Of a stretch of DNA of 5,504 nt, positions 4,688 to 5,504 are shown piece after piece. The notes under the pieces were generated by a model that did no database searches, had not been told where the DNA came from, and saw only the letters and a program-made list of their open reading frames with translations. Each line of letters begins with the position of its first letter. The stretch's first letter is position 1. The DNA comes from Alphaproteobacteria bacterium (GTDB lineage: Bacteria; Pseudomonadota; Alphaproteobacteria; Rhizobiales; Xanthobacteraceae): NCBI GenBank assembly GCA_005884745.1, contig VAZU01000175.1:1-5504 (forward strand), written 5' to 3'. The translations under genes were made by a program, and so were the position numbers.

Positions 4688-5422
4688 TCAAATCAGTCCC
4701 AGCGCCTTGAAGCTGGCATGACCCTGGCGGCCGACGATGATGTGGTCGTGCAGCGAAATACCTAATGCGCGGGCGGCCTCGACGATCGCTTGAGTCATCT
4801 CCACGTCGGCGCGCGAGGGGCTCGGATCGCCGGAGGGATGGTTGTGCACCAGGATCAGCGCGCTCGCCGAGAGCTCGAGCGCGCGCTTGACCACCTCGCG
4901 CGGATAGACCGGCGTGTGGTCGACGGTGCCGACCTGCTGGCGCTCGTCGGCGATCAGCTGGTTGCGCTTGTCGAGATAGAGCACGCGCAGCTCCTCCCTC
5001 TCGGCATACGCCATGGCGGTGCGGCAATAATCGAGCACCGCCGACCACGACGAGAGCACCGGCTTTTCCCGCAGGCCGCCGCGCAACAGCTCGTTCGCGG
5101 CCGCCTGGACGATCTTCAGGTCGGTGATCGCCTCCTCGCCGAAATCCGAGACTTCCGCAAGCCGCGCCGGCGGGGCGGAGATCACCTCGGCGAACGAGCC
5201 GAATTTCTCCAGCAGCTTCTTGGCGATCGGCTTGACGTCGCGGCGGGGCAGTGCCCGGAACAGCACGAGCTCCAAGAGCTCGTATTCGGCCAGCCCCTGC
5301 GCGCCGGCCTGGCGGAACCGCGCACGCAGGCGTTTGCGGTGGCCGTGGTAATGCGGCGGCGGCGGCGCCTCCGAAATGGCGGCGACGGCGGCGTTTTCCT
5401 GAAGGTCCGGCTTCCCCGCCAT
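4688..5422 (-). CDS. radC: RadC family protein, JAMM/MPN+ metal-dependent hydrolase-like
   Basis: This 244-residue cytosolic protein has the usual two-part RadC layout. The N-terminal helical UPF0758/helix-hairpin-helix-like region spans about residues 25-110 (HGHRKRLRARF, then LLELVLFRALPRRDVKPIAKKLLEKFGSF). The C-terminal JAMM domain carries HNHPSGDPSPSRAD, giving the zinc ligands His193, His195 and Asp206, with Glu143 or Glu144 as the probable catalytic glutamate. The DNA-repair label is historical and the true role of RadC is unsettled, although all metal ligands are intact here. The ATG at 5422 is preferred because GGAG lies 7 bases upstream; a TTG two codons earlier would leave that site too close. 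The frame remains open to the window edge, so a longer N-terminus cannot be formally excluded. It is transcribed towards clpS. Confidence 0.92.
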   Translation of the reverse strand: MAGKPDLQENAAVAAISEAPPPPHYHGHRKRLRARFRQAGAQGLAEYELLELVLFRALPRRDVKPIAKKLLEKFGSFAEVISAPPARLAEVSDFGEEAITDLKIVQAAANELLRGGLREKPVLSSWSAVLDYCRTAMAYAEREELRVLYLDKRNQLIADERQQVGTVDHTPVYPREVVKRALELSASALILVHNHPSGDPSPSRADVEMTQAIVEAARALGISLHDHIIVGRQGHASFKALGLI

Positions 5423-5504
5423 GGCCAAGCTCCGGGCCCGATCGCCCGCGTCAGCATGCCGGGATTGGCGATTTTTGCAAATTGTTATGGGTCCCGGTTC
5501 TGCA
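5423..5504. other. Region upstream of radC with no supported gene
   Basis: These last 82 bases hold the radC ribosome binding site (GGAG on the minus strand at about 5430-5433) and an AT-rich patch near 5470-5487. On the minus strand one frame runs in from the edge and stops with TGA at 5451-5453; it could be the tail of an upstream gene, but 17 codons show no recognisable motif. No clear promoter was found. Confidence 0.3.

Noticed and set aside
4596..5048. N-terminal extension of ClpS to 252 residues
   Set aside because: The extra part overlaps radC in another frame and has shadow composition. The 101-residue form matches the family, with a ribosome binding site before its ATG.
5426..5428. 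TTG start for radC
   Set aside because: The GGAG site would be only about one base away; spacing of 7 bases favours the ATG at 5422.

Overview
This is a GC-rich (about 65-70% in most genes), densely coding stretch. It most resembles an alphaproteobacterium of the Hyphomicrobiales/Rhizobiales, in the Bradyrhizobium/Rhodopseudomonas/Xanthobacteraceae neighbourhood. That placement rests on a recalled resemblance of three things: the ClpS2-like adaptor, the RadC form, and several palindromic interspersed repeats of the kind scattered through those genomes. No database search was possible, so the taxonomic call is an inference.

Layout, left to right. Positions 1-133 hold a GC-rich palindrome and the leader of the first gene. 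An NAD(P)-dependent succinate-semialdehyde dehydrogenase (GabD family, 134-1585) is followed by a cluster of five successive hairpins (1595-1699), a typical interspersed intergenic repeat. Next is a D-isomer-specific 2-hydroxyacid dehydrogenase of the glyoxylate/hydroxypyruvate reductase type (1792-2793). Its last dozen codons are made of a 7-bp tandem repeat, and inverted copies of that repeat continue downstream inside a 43-bp duplication. The second copy of this duplication supplies the leader and ribosome binding site of the next gene, a secreted protein with two tandem AprI/Inh metalloprotease-inhibitor domains (2914-3609).

A two-gene type II toxin-antitoxin operon follows (3669-4180). 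It has a small acidic antitoxin, a RelE/ParE toxin overlapping it by ATGA, its own extended -10 promoter and a candidate operator palindrome. The toxin gene has clearly lower GC than its neighbours, which suggests lateral acquisition. The 109-bp gap between the toxin and the convergent clpS gene is almost entirely one inverted-repeat element (4187-4290). On the minus strand lie clpS (4290-4595) and radC (4688-5422), transcribed in the order radC then clpS. The last 82 bases hold no gene I can support.

How the genes fit together: the first two enzymes are both central-carbon oxidoreductases, but the hairpin cluster and a separate strong ribosome binding site between them leave it open whether they share a transcript. 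The inhibitor is a periplasmic or secreted protein. clpS-radC is a housekeeping block. The toxin-antitoxin pair and its flanking repeat look like the accessory insert of the window. I found no CRISPR array, transposase, tRNA or rRNA, and no convincing undescribed system. The most unusual items are the repeat-derived tail and leader around 2756-2912, the tandem Inh protein, and the repeat element fitted exactly between the toxin and clpS.
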